A stretch of DNA of 64,000 nt from TA-20 sp035935115. GTDB taxonomy: Archaea; Thermoproteota; Nitrososphaeria; Nitrososphaerales; Nitrosopumilaceae. The stretch lies in the NCBI GenBank assembly GCA_035935115.1, contig DASYXK010000015.1, forward strand, positions 27,695 to 91,694, in the 5' to 3' direction. Positions 1 to 9,128 of this stretch are shown here, in pieces. The translations under genes were made by a program, and so were the position numbers. Below the pieces are notes generated by a model. That model did no database searches and was not told the origin of the DNA. It was given only the letters and a program-made list of their open reading frames with translations. Within the stretch, counting starts at the first letter, position 1, and each line of letters starts with the position of its first letter.

Positions 1-39
1 GCTGCCATTATGATTTACTGGGTAAGAGTACTAAAGAAG

Positions 40-324
40 ATGACAAAGGACACACAGCCGCAATATACTACAAAAGAGAGTGATACAAAGAATTGGGTAT
101 ACGACTTGATAAAAGGAGATCAAGAATTGGTATTTGTAGCAGAAGTACCAGGACCAGAAGATCAAGTTACAGTTAGATTGATTGATGGCATTTTATACAT
201 AAGAGGATCAAGCAAATTTTCTAAAGAAGTTCACATAGAAGCCACTCCAGATATGGGAATTCATGACTTTAAGTACAGAAATGGAGTTCTAACACTAAGA
301 ATTAAAAAATTAGAGGCTCTTTGA
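40..324 (+). CDS. Hsp20/CS-domain-like small protein
   Basis: A protein of about 94 residues. The central part reads like a beta-sandwich of the alpha-crystallin/CS type: LVFVAEVPGPEDQVTVRL, then a short ILYIRG strand and a terminal GVLTLRIKK strand, a pattern typical of Hsp20 C-termini. The frame is open to the left edge of the window, with methionines at 10 and 40. I prefer 40 because the residues before it do not resemble the family. The gene is convergent with top6A and their ends overlap slightly. A chaperone or co-chaperone role is inferred from fold resemblance only. Confidence 0.6.
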   Translation: MTKDTQPQYTTKESDTKNWVYDLIKGDQELVFVAEVPGPEDQVTVRLIDGILYIRGSSKFSKEVHIEATPDMGIHDFKYRNGVLTLRIKKLEAL

Positions 325-1419
325 TAACTCTAATTTTTCTGGCAGATATTTATCAGTAATATTTGTCAGTCCGTATTTAGAAAAGGCTTCAAGCTCAGCC
401 TTTCGTTTTAGTTTTAAGAATACTTCCAGTTGTGTCTTCCAGTTTCCCTCTTGGTAGCGAGGATCCTTCTGCAAATCATATATTCTCTTAATATCGGATT
501 CAGTCATAGGTATTGTTGGGAGTTTGTATTTTTCAATATCTGTAGCCCATACACCAAGCCACTTTGCATCAGGAACTGTTAATTCTCTTAAATGTGCGGC
601 GTTTGCAGATCCAGATTTTATGACCATAGCAATGTGTTCACCATATACATCGCCGTCTGCCAAGATAACAACTGGCAATCCCAGTTCTGTGTTAAGTCTT
701 TTCAGAAGAGCCCTGGTAGAACGTGGTGCCTGGCCTGCAGTATCAACTATTATTGCTTTGAATTTTTTGTGAACTTTTTCTTCAACAAACCTTGTGAAAA
801 GACCACCTTTCTCTATTGCAATCACAAGCTCAGCACTTGTATCTATCAATTCTGCACTACTAAGGCTTGGTCCTATCAGATATCCATCAGGGTGATCAGA
901 AAGATTAACTTTCCTTCCTTCATATCCAGGTACGGTATATTCTATTGTTAGATCCCCAAAAACACTGCTTCGCTCTTCAGGAAAGATGTGAAAGTCTTCT
1001 CGAGGAAATGAAAGTAAGGCCTCAAGATCAACTATTATATTATCAGATTCTGGCTGATCTTCAAAATCAATTTCAAAAGCTTGTGATGAATAATAAATAT
1101 CTCTCAAGGTAGATGATTTTCCTTCTTTTACTAGTCTGTTTACAAAAAATGAAAGCCATGAAAGTTGTGTGTATGAACGAAGCTGCGACATGTTTCTTGC
1201 GCTTCGAACTGCACTAGAATTACCAAGAATGTATTGTCTTAATTTCTTATCATATACTATATTGCTAACAGATCTGCTTGGAATTGAAAATTGTGGAAAT
1301 TTACCATTCTCCAAATCATTATAAATTGTAAGACCCTGATTTTTTAGCGTTAAAAGTAATTTTTCCTTTCTTGCTTCCGCAGTTTTAGCTGTTTTAGATT
1401 TGTTGTTCTTCAAGTTCAC
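310..1419 (-). CDS. top6A: DNA topoisomerase VI subunit A
   Basis: A 369-residue Spo11-like cleavage subunit of the type IIB topoisomerase, which passes one DNA duplex through another together with subunit B. The catalytic tyrosine lies in the LRDIYY motif (Y109/Y110). A Toprim domain follows, with its acidic residues in ELVIAIEKGG and in LADGDVYG. The length is normal for archaeal Top6A. The start overlaps the end of top6B by 26 bases, so the two are co-transcribed and probably translationally coupled. Confidence 0.97.
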   Translation of the reverse strand: MNLKNNKSKTAKTAEARKEKLLLTLKNQGLTIYNDLENGKFPQFSIPSRSVSNIVYDKKLRQYILGNSSAVRSARNMSQLRSYTQLSWLSFFVNRLVKEGKSSTLRDIYYSSQAFEIDFEDQPESDNIIVDLEALLSFPREDFHIFPEERSSVFGDLTIEYTVPGYEGRKVNLSDHPDGYLIGPSLSSAELIDTSAELVIAIEKGGLFTRFVEEKVHKKFKAIIVDTAGQAPRSTRALLKRLNTELGLPVVILADGDVYGEHIAMVIKSGSANAAHLRELTVPDAKWLGVWATDIEKYKLPTIPMTESDIKRIYDLQKDPRYQEGNWKTQLEVFLKLKRKAELEAFSKYGLTNITDKYLPEKLELSKSL

Positions 1420-3238
1420 TTCCCTTCTTTATTAGTTGTTTATAATTTGGTTCTTTTTTGTTTGCAGAAAGCTCCGTTGCAAATTGTGCAATAAGTGGGA
1501 TGTATTTTGAATATAGGTTAGCTCTTTTTTTTGCCATGTCTGCTATTCCTTGTCTTGACATATGTACTGCCAATTTTCTTGCCAAATACTGTAATGCATT
1601 TTTAAGTTCGCGTTCTATTTCAGGTCTGTCAGCAACATTTTCCTTTCCTACCGTTTTGTATGGAATTCTGGTAGAACATATATGTGAAACAATAACAAGA
1701 GGTGGATCTCCCTTAATCTTATAACGACTCCAATCCATTTCATTTACAATCTTAAGAACAACATCACTTCCTTCATCATAAAGAAGTGGAATACGGTTGG
1801 CAAAGCGATATACCTTAAGTCCGGCCGCCGGAATATCTCCCCCATATGCAACTCCCATCTCAACTACAAATGGAAATCCAGAGTAAGCAGAAGCACTTCG
1901 CTGAATAACAGACGCAAATTCTGGATTAAAAAATTTCATTACTCCTTTTGATAATGGCTCTTCTCCAAGGGGTGCAAGGCAACTTGGATCTGGGGACAGA
2001 AATTCTTCAAATTTTTGAAGTGCGTCAGCAAGTTTAACAAGTTCATCATTAGTCATACTGCCAATTCTTTTTTCAGACTTAAATTTGGCAAATTCACAGA
2101 ATTTATCTGCAGTTGTTGGTCCAACTCGTTGGAATCTTTTTGTCAAAAAGGCATGTAAGGTATCTCCCTGTACAGTATTTGCTAGTTGTTTGTAATATGG
2201 ACTCTCTGAATCTAATTCAACTACATGTGATTTAGATTCACCAAAATTCCAATATGTGAGTTTTTTATTTGCAACATCAAGATCATCTATACGAATTTTG
2301 CTCAATCCATCAAAATCTAAATTGAGAAATGATATCATTGCAACAACTGTTCTTACAGGCCTAGAAAGACCTGACCATTTTTTCTGTGCTCGTTCCATGA
2401 TACCTTTTGAATTAAGATTTTTTTTCTGCAATCCAAGTTCACTTCGAACTTTTGTAATCATATTATTATCAACAATTGGTATTTGATAGTGTGTATCTAC
2501 TATCATTCTTCTAATTGTCTCTACATCAATGCCATGTGGATGTGGTTTTATGATAGTAGGTGCAGGTGGCATTTCTTTTACAATTCTGGGAAAATGAGAT
2601 TTTTCTCCGGAAGGATCTTCAAATGTTATAGAAGCATATGGCGTGATCAGGGATGTTTGTGATACATAATCACGAATTTTAGTTCCTGCCTTTGAATAGT
2701 CTCCCTCTAAAATAATGCTAACTGAAAGCCCAGTTTTTGAAGCTTCTTTTGTGGTATGTTTTTGTATAACTGGTTTATTTTTTTGTATATCAAGTAACAT
2801 TACAAATTCATCTTGTGTTTTCCCATCGGCACAGCTTTTTACAATAACTGGCTTGTTTGTTGTAATCTGACCATATAGTATAGCCATTGTTGCTCCAAGT
2901 CCAAACATGCCTCTGGCTTGTTTTAATCCGAATTTTGAGCCATAGAGAACAGTTCCAAATGCGAGAGGCACATGTTTTGGTTCAATGCCAGGGCCATTGT
3001 CTTTTACTGAAAGTATGTATGGTTTTGGATCTGGTTGTTCAGGATCTACTGCTTTAATTGACAGATGAATATCTGGTAAAATTTTCTTTTGGTCACATGC
3101 ATCTAATGCATTTTCAACAAATTCTCTAACTGATGTATATAGTGATCTTGTAGGATTACTAAAACCTGCAAGATCTCTATTTCTATAAAAAAACTCACTT
3201 GGTGAGATCTGGCTAAAGGTTTCTTTAGTCAAAGACAT
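1394..3238 (-). CDS. top6B: DNA topoisomerase VI subunit B
   Basis: A 614-residue ATPase subunit of topoisomerase VI. The N-terminal GHKL ATP-binding fold is clear: REFVENALDACD supplies the Mg-binding Asn, DNGPGI is the N2 box, and GMFGLGA is a glycine lid. The transducer domain follows, and the length is normal. It overlaps top6A downstream and the KH-protein gene upstream (3225-3238), so it belongs to a tightly packed operon. Confidence 0.97.
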   Translation of the reverse strand: MSLTKETFSQISPSEFFYRNRDLAGFSNPTRSLYTSVREFVENALDACDQKKILPDIHLSIKAVDPEQPDPKPYILSVKDNGPGIEPKHVPLAFGTVLYGSKFGLKQARGMFGLGATMAILYGQITTNKPVIVKSCADGKTQDEFVMLLDIQKNKPVIQKHTTKEASKTGLSVSIILEGDYSKAGTKIRDYVSQTSLITPYASITFEDPSGEKSHFPRIVKEMPPAPTIIKPHPHGIDVETIRRMIVDTHYQIPIVDNNMITKVRSELGLQKKNLNSKGIMERAQKKWSGLSRPVRTVVAMISFLNLDFDGLSKIRIDDLDVANKKLTYWNFGESKSHVVELDSESPYYKQLANTVQGDTLHAFLTKRFQRVGPTTADKFCEFAKFKSEKRIGSMTNDELVKLADALQKFEEFLSPDPSCLAPLGEEPLSKGVMKFFNPEFASVIQRSASAYSGFPFVVEMGVAYGGDIPAAGLKVYRFANRIPLLYDEGSDVVLKIVNEMDWSRYKIKGDPPLVIVSHICSTRIPYKTVGKENVADRPEIERELKNALQYLARKLAVHMSRQGIADMAKKRANLYSKYIPLIAQFATELSANKKEPNYKQLIKKGSELEEQQI

Positions 3239-3797
3239 TTCCGTTCTCCCATAGCTGTAGTCTTTCTAGTTTTTCTCTGCGTCTTGCTTCCTGTAAGTCA
3301 TTGTAAACTTTTCCATGTGTGCTTCCACTTGAGAGTGTAGTAATGGCATCTACTGCAGTTCTTAGGTGATTTCCTTCCCCAATTATTGCTACTGTACGTC
3401 CATAGACTGAGATACTTGCACCGCTAAGTTGTTCCATATTTTGTCTGACTCTACCACCCTCTCCAATTATTCTTGCTTTTATTCTTTCAATATGGGAAGA
3501 AGATTTACCGCCAAATTCTCTCAAATCAATAACATGTAATGCATTTTCACCCTGTAAAAGCCGCATTGCTTTTTCAGGAGAAAATCCACGACCTATTGCC
3601 ATAACAACTTCTTCAGCCTTGAAAGGAAGCATATCTTCTATTTTTCCAGTTCCTCTAATAGTTACTTCACCTGATTCGCTATCTATATCAATTGTAACTG
3701 AGCATATTTTTTCTATTTTTAATTTTACTTTTCCTGATTTGCCAATTAGTACGCCAATTCTATCAAGTGGAATAAGAATAACTTTTTCAAAACTCAA
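3225..3797 (-). CDS. Two-KH-domain RNA-binding protein, Dim2/Pno1-like
   Basis: A 190-residue protein with two KH domains. The first has the GxxG loop in GVLIGKSGKVKL; the second has IIGEGGRVRQNMEQLSGA. This matches the archaeal Krr1/Pno1 (Dim2) family, which binds the 3' region of 16S rRNA during small-subunit maturation. It sits beside the RIO1 kinase gene with a 4-base overlap, a conserved archaeal pairing that fits a shared role in ribosome biogenesis. Confidence 0.9.
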   Translation of the reverse strand: MSFEKVILIPLDRIGVLIGKSGKVKLKIEKICSVTIDIDSESGEVTIRGTGKIEDMLPFKAEEVVMAIGRGFSPEKAMRLLQGENALHVIDLREFGGKSSSHIERIKARIIGEGGRVRQNMEQLSGASISVYGRTVAIIGEGNHLRTAVDAITTLSSGSTHGKVYNDLQEARRREKLERLQLWENGNVFD

Positions 3798-4582
3798 TTC
3801 ATTATCCTCTCAAGTATATCAGATGGATTCTCTACTGTCAAGCCTCTTTTAACAAAGAAATTAGTTATATTTTTAATATCTCTTTCAAGGAATTCTTTTG
3901 CATTTTGATGTTTTATGTCAACTGAGGAACCAAAATCAAGTACAATCAAACCTTTCTCAGTTTTAAAGATATTATATTCAGACAAATCAGCATGTACTAG
4001 TTTAGCCTTGGTATAAAGATCTGAAATAATTGAAATTGATTGTCTATAGTCATCATAAGTAACTTCGATTTCTACTAAGGTAGGTGCAGGTACTCCATCT
4101 TTTCCTACAAATTCTAAAGCTAATACATTTTTTATCAGGCTAACAGGTCTGACTGCTGGAATACCAGCCTTGACACATTGATTCAAATTTCGAAATTCCT
4201 TTTTGGCCCAAAGCTCCACCATATTTCTGGTACCTTTTTTGATACTTGAAAATCTTGGATCCCCTAGAAGATATGGAAGTCTTTTTTTAAAATTAGTGGC
4301 AGTTACAAGATATATCTTCAAGGCAATATCTCTTCCAGAAGGATCCACAGCCCAATATACCTTAGATTCTTTACCAGAACCAATTGTTCCGTTAACATAC
4401 GATATAATTCCAGAATTTATCATCTTTGATAAGATCATTATTGTAGTTTTGTCCAGAACATCGTCTACAACTTTATTTCTATCAAATACGCCTTTGTAGG
4501 ATTTCTCCCTTCTCTCATTTGCAAGAACTTTATGATCAATTCGTTCTGCTAGTTTCTTTTCAAGATCGTCTGACAACATCAT
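3794..4582 (-). CDS. rio1: RIO1-type serine/threonine protein kinase
   Basis: A 262-residue RIO kinase. The nucleotide loop reads GSGKESKVYWAVD, the catalytic loop is LVHADLSEYNIF, and the metal-binding motif is VLDFGSS, the RIO versions of subdomains I, VIb and VII. RIO1 acts in late 40S-type maturation. The gene overlaps the KH-protein gene downstream. Two methionines open the frame, so the start may be one codon later. Confidence 0.95.
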   Translation of the reverse strand: MMLSDDLEKKLAERIDHKVLANERREKSYKGVFDRNKVVDDVLDKTTIMILSKMINSGIISYVNGTIGSGKESKVYWAVDPSGRDIALKIYLVTATNFKKRLPYLLGDPRFSSIKKGTRNMVELWAKKEFRNLNQCVKAGIPAVRPVSLIKNVLALEFVGKDGVPAPTLVEIEVTYDDYRQSISIISDLYTKAKLVHADLSEYNIFKTEKGLIVLDFGSSVDIKHQNAKEFLERDIKNITNFFVKRGLTVENPSDILERIMN

Positions 4583-4619
4583 AAATTGAATTTACCGTGT
4601 AAAATTAGTTACGGATATG

Positions 4620-4940
4620 TTAGAAGTCTTTTGGCAAATGACCGTTATTTTTCAACCAGTCAACTTGAGATAGAGTATACCTCCAAGTAATATCACCTTT
4701 TTCATCTGCTTTGAAATCCCATGGAGCAATTGTAACAACATCATTATCACGTATCCAGATTTTTCTTTTTAGCTTTCCACGAATTCTACCCATTCGTGTT
4801 TTATCATCAGTACATTTTACCAAAACATGATCACTACCTAAAAGTTTTATAACTCTACCAAGAAGTTCGTATTCCTCTGGTAATTTCATTTCTTTAAGTT
4901 CACTTTCGTTTAGAACTTTACGTTTTCCCACTATGATCAA
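4620..4940 (-). CDS. Translation initiation factor aIF1A
   Basis: A 106-residue S1/OB-fold initiation factor. Diagnostic segments are EYELLGRVIKLLGSDHVLVKC, the basic GRIRGKLKRKIWIRDNDVV, and a C-terminal domain continuing to VDWLKNNG. It binds the A-site region of the small subunit during initiation. It lies in the same minus-strand translation operon as aIF2-beta and rio1. Confidence 0.96.
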   Translation of the reverse strand: MIIVGKRKVLNESELKEMKLPEEYELLGRVIKLLGSDHVLVKCTDDKTRMGRIRGKLKRKIWIRDNDVVTIAPWDFKADEKGDITWRYTLSQVDWLKNNGHLPKDF

Positions 4941-4980
4941 AAAATGTTTCCTCTCGAACGTATATAATTGTGGTGTTTTG

Positions 4981-5277
4981 TCAGAATTTAAAAACTAAAA
5001 GAAATGGAATGTCCTCAATTTCTTTTACACCTTTTGAAGATCCTATTCCAATTTTGATAGATAAAGAAATAGTTTCTTTTCCTACCATGTTTATTATTGA
5101 ACAAGTTTTCAAAAGTTCTTCTGCTTCCTCCTTCTCAACAATTCGTTCTGCAAAATAGCTTCTGCTAATGTTTAATGTTAAATCTGATTTTGTAATAGTT
5201 CTTCCAACTAGATTGGCATCACAAATATTCAGCATCCTTTTTTGTTGATAAATAACTGTTCGTACTGCAAACGCCAT
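4981..5277 (-). CDS. DUF424 family protein
   Basis: A 98-residue protein matching the archaeal DUF424 family, whose hallmark is a central MLNICDANLVGRTI followed by LNISRSYF. The biochemical function is not known. Its start touches the aIF2-beta stop by one base, so it is operonic with aIF2-beta and aIF1A. That constant linkage with translation genes suggests, but does not show, a role in translation. Confidence 0.85.
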   Translation of the reverse strand: MAFAVRTVIYQQKRMLNICDANLVGRTITKSDLTLNISRSYFAERIVEKEEAEELLKTCSIINMVGKETISLSIKIGIGSSKGVKEIEDIPFLLVFKF

Positions 5278-5699
5278 TACGCGTATGGACCCTTAAGTGA
5301 GGATTTTGCTCCACATGCTTCACATACTAGGAAAGTGAGCCTATTTGATTTTTCTACTCTAGTATCAGGACTTTTGCAGGTCGGACATTCCAAATATTCT
5401 TTTACGTATCTTGTCAAAAGCATAGTAAAATCATGGGGATCTTTTTTTCCTACGAATACTGCTTTATCACCAGCCACTTGAACTGGTGATGCAAACTCTT
5501 TTGAAAGATATTGAAGTACTTTTTCAGGATCCCTTCTTAGAAGTTTTGGAAAGTCAGCAAAGTTACGGAAAAATGTTCTGTTACCTTGCCACATTATGTC
5601 AACTGCTGGGAGTTCAAACCTAGAACCTGTATCTTTTTTGTTTTCAGAAATCTTGTCTTGGATTTTTTTTAATAGTTTTTCATATTCGCCTTTTGCCAA
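5277..5699 (-). CDS. Translation initiation factor aIF2 subunit beta
   Basis: A 140-residue protein. The middle domain contains RTFFRNFADFPKLLRRDPEKVLQYL, and the C-terminal zinc ribbon has the pairs CPTCKSPDT and CEACGAKS. It forms the aIF2 heterotrimer that delivers initiator tRNA. The full C2-C2 zinc finger is present and the length is typical. It lies first or second in the minus-strand translation operon. Confidence 0.97.
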   Translation of the reverse strand: MAKGEYEKLLKKIQDKISENKKDTGSRFELPAVDIMWQGNRTFFRNFADFPKLLRRDPEKVLQYLSKEFASPVQVAGDKAVFVGKKDPHDFTMLLTRYVKEYLECPTCKSPDTRVEKSNRLTFLVCEACGAKSSLKGPYA

Positions 5700-5759
5700 T
5701 AACAGAACTCGCGGATGGCTACCTATATTGATTTAGTTTAAAAAAGAAGAAAATGGTCC

Positions 5760-5903
5760 CTAAGGCTTTCCTATTCGAAAAACGTTAGTGCCACATTTTG
5801 GGCATGTGCCCTTTACTGCAGGTCGGCCGTTTTTTAGCTTAACTTCTTTTGGACCCGATATCTCGACTTTCTTCCTGCATTTTACGCAATATGCTGTAGT
5901 CAT
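5760..5903 (-). CDS. Small zinc-ribbon protein (DUF5679-like)
   Basis: A 47-residue ORF starting MTTAYCVKCRKKVEI and containing a second pair CPKCGTNVF, so it should bind one zinc in a ribbon fold. It resembles the short DUF5679 proteins seen in many archaea. No enzymatic residues are visible. It lies 61 bases upstream of aIF2-beta on the same strand and may be co-transcribed. Confidence 0.8.
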   Translation of the reverse strand: MTTAYCVKCRKKVEISGPKEVKLKNGRPAVKGTCPKCGTNVFRIGKP

Positions 5904-6014
5904 TTCACATGTTTACGAATGAAGTTGTATTTAGGAAGACGATGTAAAAATTATTTCACTATACGCTAGAGGCTCATGAATTTTTACAATTTGTTTATTA
6001 GTTGAGATATATAG

Positions 6015-6038
6015 AAATTCTATAAAATGTTAGAATTT
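6015..6038. terminator. 8-bp hairpin followed by T-rich run
   Basis: A perfect inverted repeat AAATTCTA / TAGAATTT with an 8-base loop, directly followed by TTTTTGTTATTT. It sits in the 243-base gap between the minus-strand zinc-ribbon gene and the plus-strand membrane protein. Archaeal termination mostly needs T-runs, so the hairpin itself may be incidental. Confidence 0.3.
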
Positions 6039-6146
6039 TTTGTTATTTCTAATGAGTAAATGATCCAACTTTCATAAATTAGCAAATTTGTGCCTAATGA
6101 GATATAAAATTACGTTAGAGTCAGTTATGCTTTTAACCGCCATCGC

Positions 6147-6656
6147 ATGACGGAGGGGGTGGCAACAAAAAAAGGCATAATCCTTACTGCAATAATACTG
6201 GGCATAATCACCGCTGCCAGTTTTTCATTATGGTTAATTCCCCAACACTCTAACTCTGGTCCTCTCCTTTCTGATTATCGTAATGAATTAGAAAGTATCA
6301 AAGAAAGACACGATATCATAATCAATGAGACTAGTAACGAGTTAAATAACATGCTTGGTGGTTCTCTTTCTCCTGATGATTTTATAACGAGAGCCCAAAC
6401 ATCGTCCTCACAAGTAGATTCTCTCTTATCTGAAATAATAGAAAGTAGAGCACCTCAAGAATGGCGTGAAAGTTATCTCAATTATGGCGAAGCCCTAAAA
6501 AAGTACAATGATTATCTAACAGAAACTATAGTCATCGCAAACAAGGTCAAAGGCAACGTCTCAATTAATGATCTTCAAGGTGAACTACAAAAGTTGGACT
6601 CTATGAGAAAGGAATCTAAGTCATATGCAATAAAGGCTAATGAGACAAAACCATGA
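6147..6656 (+). CDS. Membrane-anchored protein of unknown function
   Basis: A 169-residue protein with one N-terminal membrane anchor at about residues 9-30 (GIILTAIILGIITAASFSLW). It is followed by a soluble, charged, mostly helical region with coiled-coil character (LESIKERHDIIINETSNELN). The family is not recognised. Export with the helical part outside the cell is likely but inferred. A GTG codon five codons in is an alternative start. Confidence 0.7.
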   Translation: MTEGVATKKGIILTAIILGIITAASFSLWLIPQHSNSGPLLSDYRNELESIKERHDIIINETSNELNNMLGGSLSPDDFITRAQTSSSQVDSLLSEIIESRAPQEWRESYLNYGEALKKYNDYLTETIVIANKVKGNVSINDLQGELQKLDSMRKESKSYAIKANETKP

Positions 6657-6751
6657 GATTAGTGATTTTTTACGTCAAATTTTTTGATAACAATGGTTTG
6701 ATGATGTATAAATTAGATTAATTAATAGGAAATACAATTTTTGTATATATC

Positions 6752-7894
6752 ATGTCAATAAAAGAGGCCAATCTGCAAAAAAATACTATTGAGGGCAGGA
6801 CCAATAGATTGCTAGTAATTTGTGTTGACAGAGATGATGATATTGGCAGGGCAGGAGTTATCACACCAATTGTTGGTAGAAATGCATGTATTGATGCTGC
6901 ACAAAGACTTGCATTAGAAGATCCTGAAGATGCAGATTCTAATTCAATTTTTGCAGCAGTAAAAACCTACGAAGATCTAGTAAGCAAAGGATATCAGGCA
7001 GAAGTAATTCTTGTTTCCGGTACAGAAAACAGAGGAGTAGAAGCTGATGAGAAAATAGTTTTACAAGTAAAATCAGTTATGGAAAAATACACTGCAAATG
7101 GAGCAGTAATTGTTTCTGATGGAGAAGATGACGAAAGTGTGATTCCAATAATTCAAAATGTATTACCCATTGTTTCAGTTCGAAGAGTTGTCATGCGGGC
7201 TAGTAGAAGTGTAGAATATTCATATGCAGTCTTTGGAAGATATTTGAAAGCAATTGCTTTTGATTCAAAATATTCAAAATTTTTCCTTGGAGTTCCAGGA
7301 ATTTTGCTTTTGATTGGAGGGATTGCCACAGTACTTGGAATGACCAGAGAAATCTTTGCAGTTTTAGTAAGCATTCTTGGTGGAGCATTTCTAATCAGAG
7401 CTTTTGATGTTGATCGAGCTTGGTCACATTGGGTAAAACCTACACCTGCAGGATTTATCAGAACATTTACAATGGTAACTGGAATACTTTTGATTCTAGT
7501 TTCAATACCCTCAGGATTAGGAGCTATTAATCCAGATCTAATTACGGCAAAACCGGACATATTGAAACTGGCCACAGATAAAGTGGTGATTGGTACTTTT
7601 GTTTCTGGAATGTTACCATTTTTGTGGATGGGTGTAGGATCTATGTTCGGAGGATCATTGTTAAGCAGCTGGTTCAAAGGAAGCATAAGATCAATAACGG
7701 ACATACTTAGAATTGTTGTTTTGATAACACTCTATCCTATTGTGTTACAGTTCACAACAATTATGACACATAATGAAAGTCCATTCACTCTACTCCCGCC
7801 TCTATTACTTGGACTAGCAGTAATACTGATATCTGCCTCACTGCTCTTCCGTAGATATAGAAGGAAGAAAGGCGGTGAAGTACTATCGGAATAA
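6752..7894 (+). CDS. DUF373 family membrane protein
   Basis: A 380-residue archaeal DUF373 protein. The soluble N-terminal part begins LLVICVDRDDDIGRAG and runs to about residue 160. At least five hydrophobic helices follow, for example FFLGVPGILLLIGGIATVLG and ILLILVSIPSGLGAI, and the tail is basic. The function is unknown. Its TAA stop overlaps the proposed start of uppS (ATAA), suggesting translational coupling and a possible link to isoprenoid lipid or membrane metabolism. Confidence 0.88.
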   Translation: MSIKEANLQKNTIEGRTNRLLVICVDRDDDIGRAGVITPIVGRNACIDAAQRLALEDPEDADSNSIFAAVKTYEDLVSKGYQAEVILVSGTENRGVEADEKIVLQVKSVMEKYTANGAVIVSDGEDDESVIPIIQNVLPIVSVRRVVMRASRSVEYSYAVFGRYLKAIAFDSKYSKFFLGVPGILLLIGGIATVLGMTREIFAVLVSILGGAFLIRAFDVDRAWSHWVKPTPAGFIRTFTMVTGILLILVSIPSGLGAINPDLITAKPDILKLATDKVVIGTFVSGMLPFLWMGVGSMFGGSLLSSWFKGSIRSITDILRIVVLITLYPIVLQFTTIMTHNESPFTLLPPLLLGLAVILISASLLFRRYRRKKGGEVLSE

Positions 7895-8673
7895 AAGAAA
7901 AAGCGCTTCATTTTGCTGGATTTTATAAAGTCTATTCAAACAAGCTTGAAAAGGAAATCAGGAATGGGGTAATTCCAAACCACATTGCAATAATATTGGA
8001 TGGCAATAGGAGATGGGCAAAAAGGAATCTAATTCTAAAGATTGACGGTCATTTCAGCGGAGCTGACGCTGTTGAAAAATTATTAGACTGGTGCGAAGAG
8101 CTTGACATAAAGATAATAACACTTTATGTTTTATCCGAAGAGAATTTGGCTCGCGATGATGCTGAATTACAGTATCTTTATGGTTTGATAAAAGCCAGAC
8201 TTGAAAAATTGTATAACGATCCGCGAATACACAAAAATCGTATGAGGATAAAAGCTATTGGTCGTGTTGAGATATTGCCAGAATTTCTAAAAGAAGTTTT
8301 GAATAGATTGGATGATACTACAAAGGATTACGATGATCATTATCTTAACATAGCTATAGCTTACGGTGGTCAGAACGAATTAGTAGATGCTGTAAAAAAG
8401 ATTGCAGTCAAGATCAAGGAAGGTTCGCTTGATGTAGATGCAATAGACAAGGACGTTATTGAATCCTGTCTTTATACATCACATCTTCCACAATCATCAC
8501 CAGATATGATATTGAGAACTTCTGGAGAAAAGAGACTCAGTGGGTTTTTAGTATGGCAAAGTGCTTACAGTGAACTTGTTTTTATGGATGTATACTGGCC
8601 AGAGTTTAGAAAGATAGATCTCATGAGAGCAATTAGAACATTCCAAAGAAGAGCACGAAGATTAGGAAAATAG
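7891..8673 (+). CDS. uppS: Undecaprenyl-type (cis-polyprenyl) diphosphate synthase
   Basis: A Z-type prenyltransferase that extends isoprenyl diphosphates to make the dolichol-type glycan carrier. The signature HIAIILDGNRRWAKR is intact, and RTSGEKRLSGFLVWQS and YWPEFRK match the C-terminal motifs. The frame has homologous residues (FYKVYSNKLEKEIRNG) well upstream of the first TTG at 7996, which would cut off the conserved N-terminus. No ATG, GTG or TTG exists between the in-frame stop at 7876-7878 and 7996. I therefore propose ATA at 7891, overlapping the DUF373 stop. Confidence 0.88.
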   Translation: MKEKALHFAGFYKVYSNKLEKEIRNGVIPNHIAIILDGNRRWAKRNLILKIDGHFSGADAVEKLLDWCEELDIKIITLYVLSEENLARDDAELQYLYGLIKARLEKLYNDPRIHKNRMRIKAIGRVEILPEFLKEVLNRLDDTTKDYDDHYLNIAIAYGGQNELVDAVKKIAVKIKEGSLDVDAIDKDVIESCLYTSHLPQSSPDMILRTSGEKRLSGFLVWQSAYSELVFMDVYWPEFRKIDLMRAIRTFQRRARRLGK

Positions 8674-8711
8674 TAGAAAAGAATACGTAGCTGAACTAAT
8701 TGTCCTAAGTA

Positions 8712-9128
8712 ATGATTGAGGAAAGATCAGCAGGGACAGTTTTATTTAGAGAAACTCCCTCTGGTAAGATGTATCTTCTTCTAAACTATCCTTCTGGTCA
8801 TTGGGATTTTGTCAAGGGAAATATCGAGGAAGGTGAAACCCTAAAGGAGACAGTGATAAGAGAAATCAGAGAAGAAACAGGCATAACTGACGTGAGTTTT
8901 GTCGATGGTTTTGAGGATAAAGTAGAATATCATTATCAACGGGATGGGGAATTGATTCACAAAGAAGTTGTTTTCTTTCTTGCTAAAACAAATACTGCAG
9001 ATGTTAAGATTTCTCATGAGCATCAAGGATTTATCTGGCTTGGATATAATGACGCGTTAAAGAAACTAACCTATAAGAACGCACAAAATGTAATAAAAAA
9101 ACTAAGAAACTTAGATGCCAAGACTTAG
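8712..9128 (+). CDS. Nudix hydrolase, diadenosine tetraphosphatase-like
   Basis: A 138-residue Nudix enzyme. The Nudix box starts at GNIEEGETLKE and continues through REIREETGI, with all catalytic glutamates present. The start (EERSAGTVLFRE) and length resemble bis(5'-nucleosyl)-tetraphosphatases, which split Ap4A-like nucleotides; the substrate remains an inference. The 3' end overlaps the convergent pyrF gene by 18 bases. Confidence 0.9.
   Translation: MIEERSAGTVLFRETPSGKMYLLLNYPSGHWDFVKGNIEEGETLKETVIREIREETGITDVSFVDGFEDKVEYHYQRDGELIHKEVVFFLAKTNTADVKISHEHQGFIWLGYNDALKKLTYKNAQNVIKKLRNLDAKT

Noticed and set aside
7153..7704. 183-codon antisense frame inside the DUF373 gene
   Set aside because: It is a shadow of a well-supported membrane protein, with no family resemblance.
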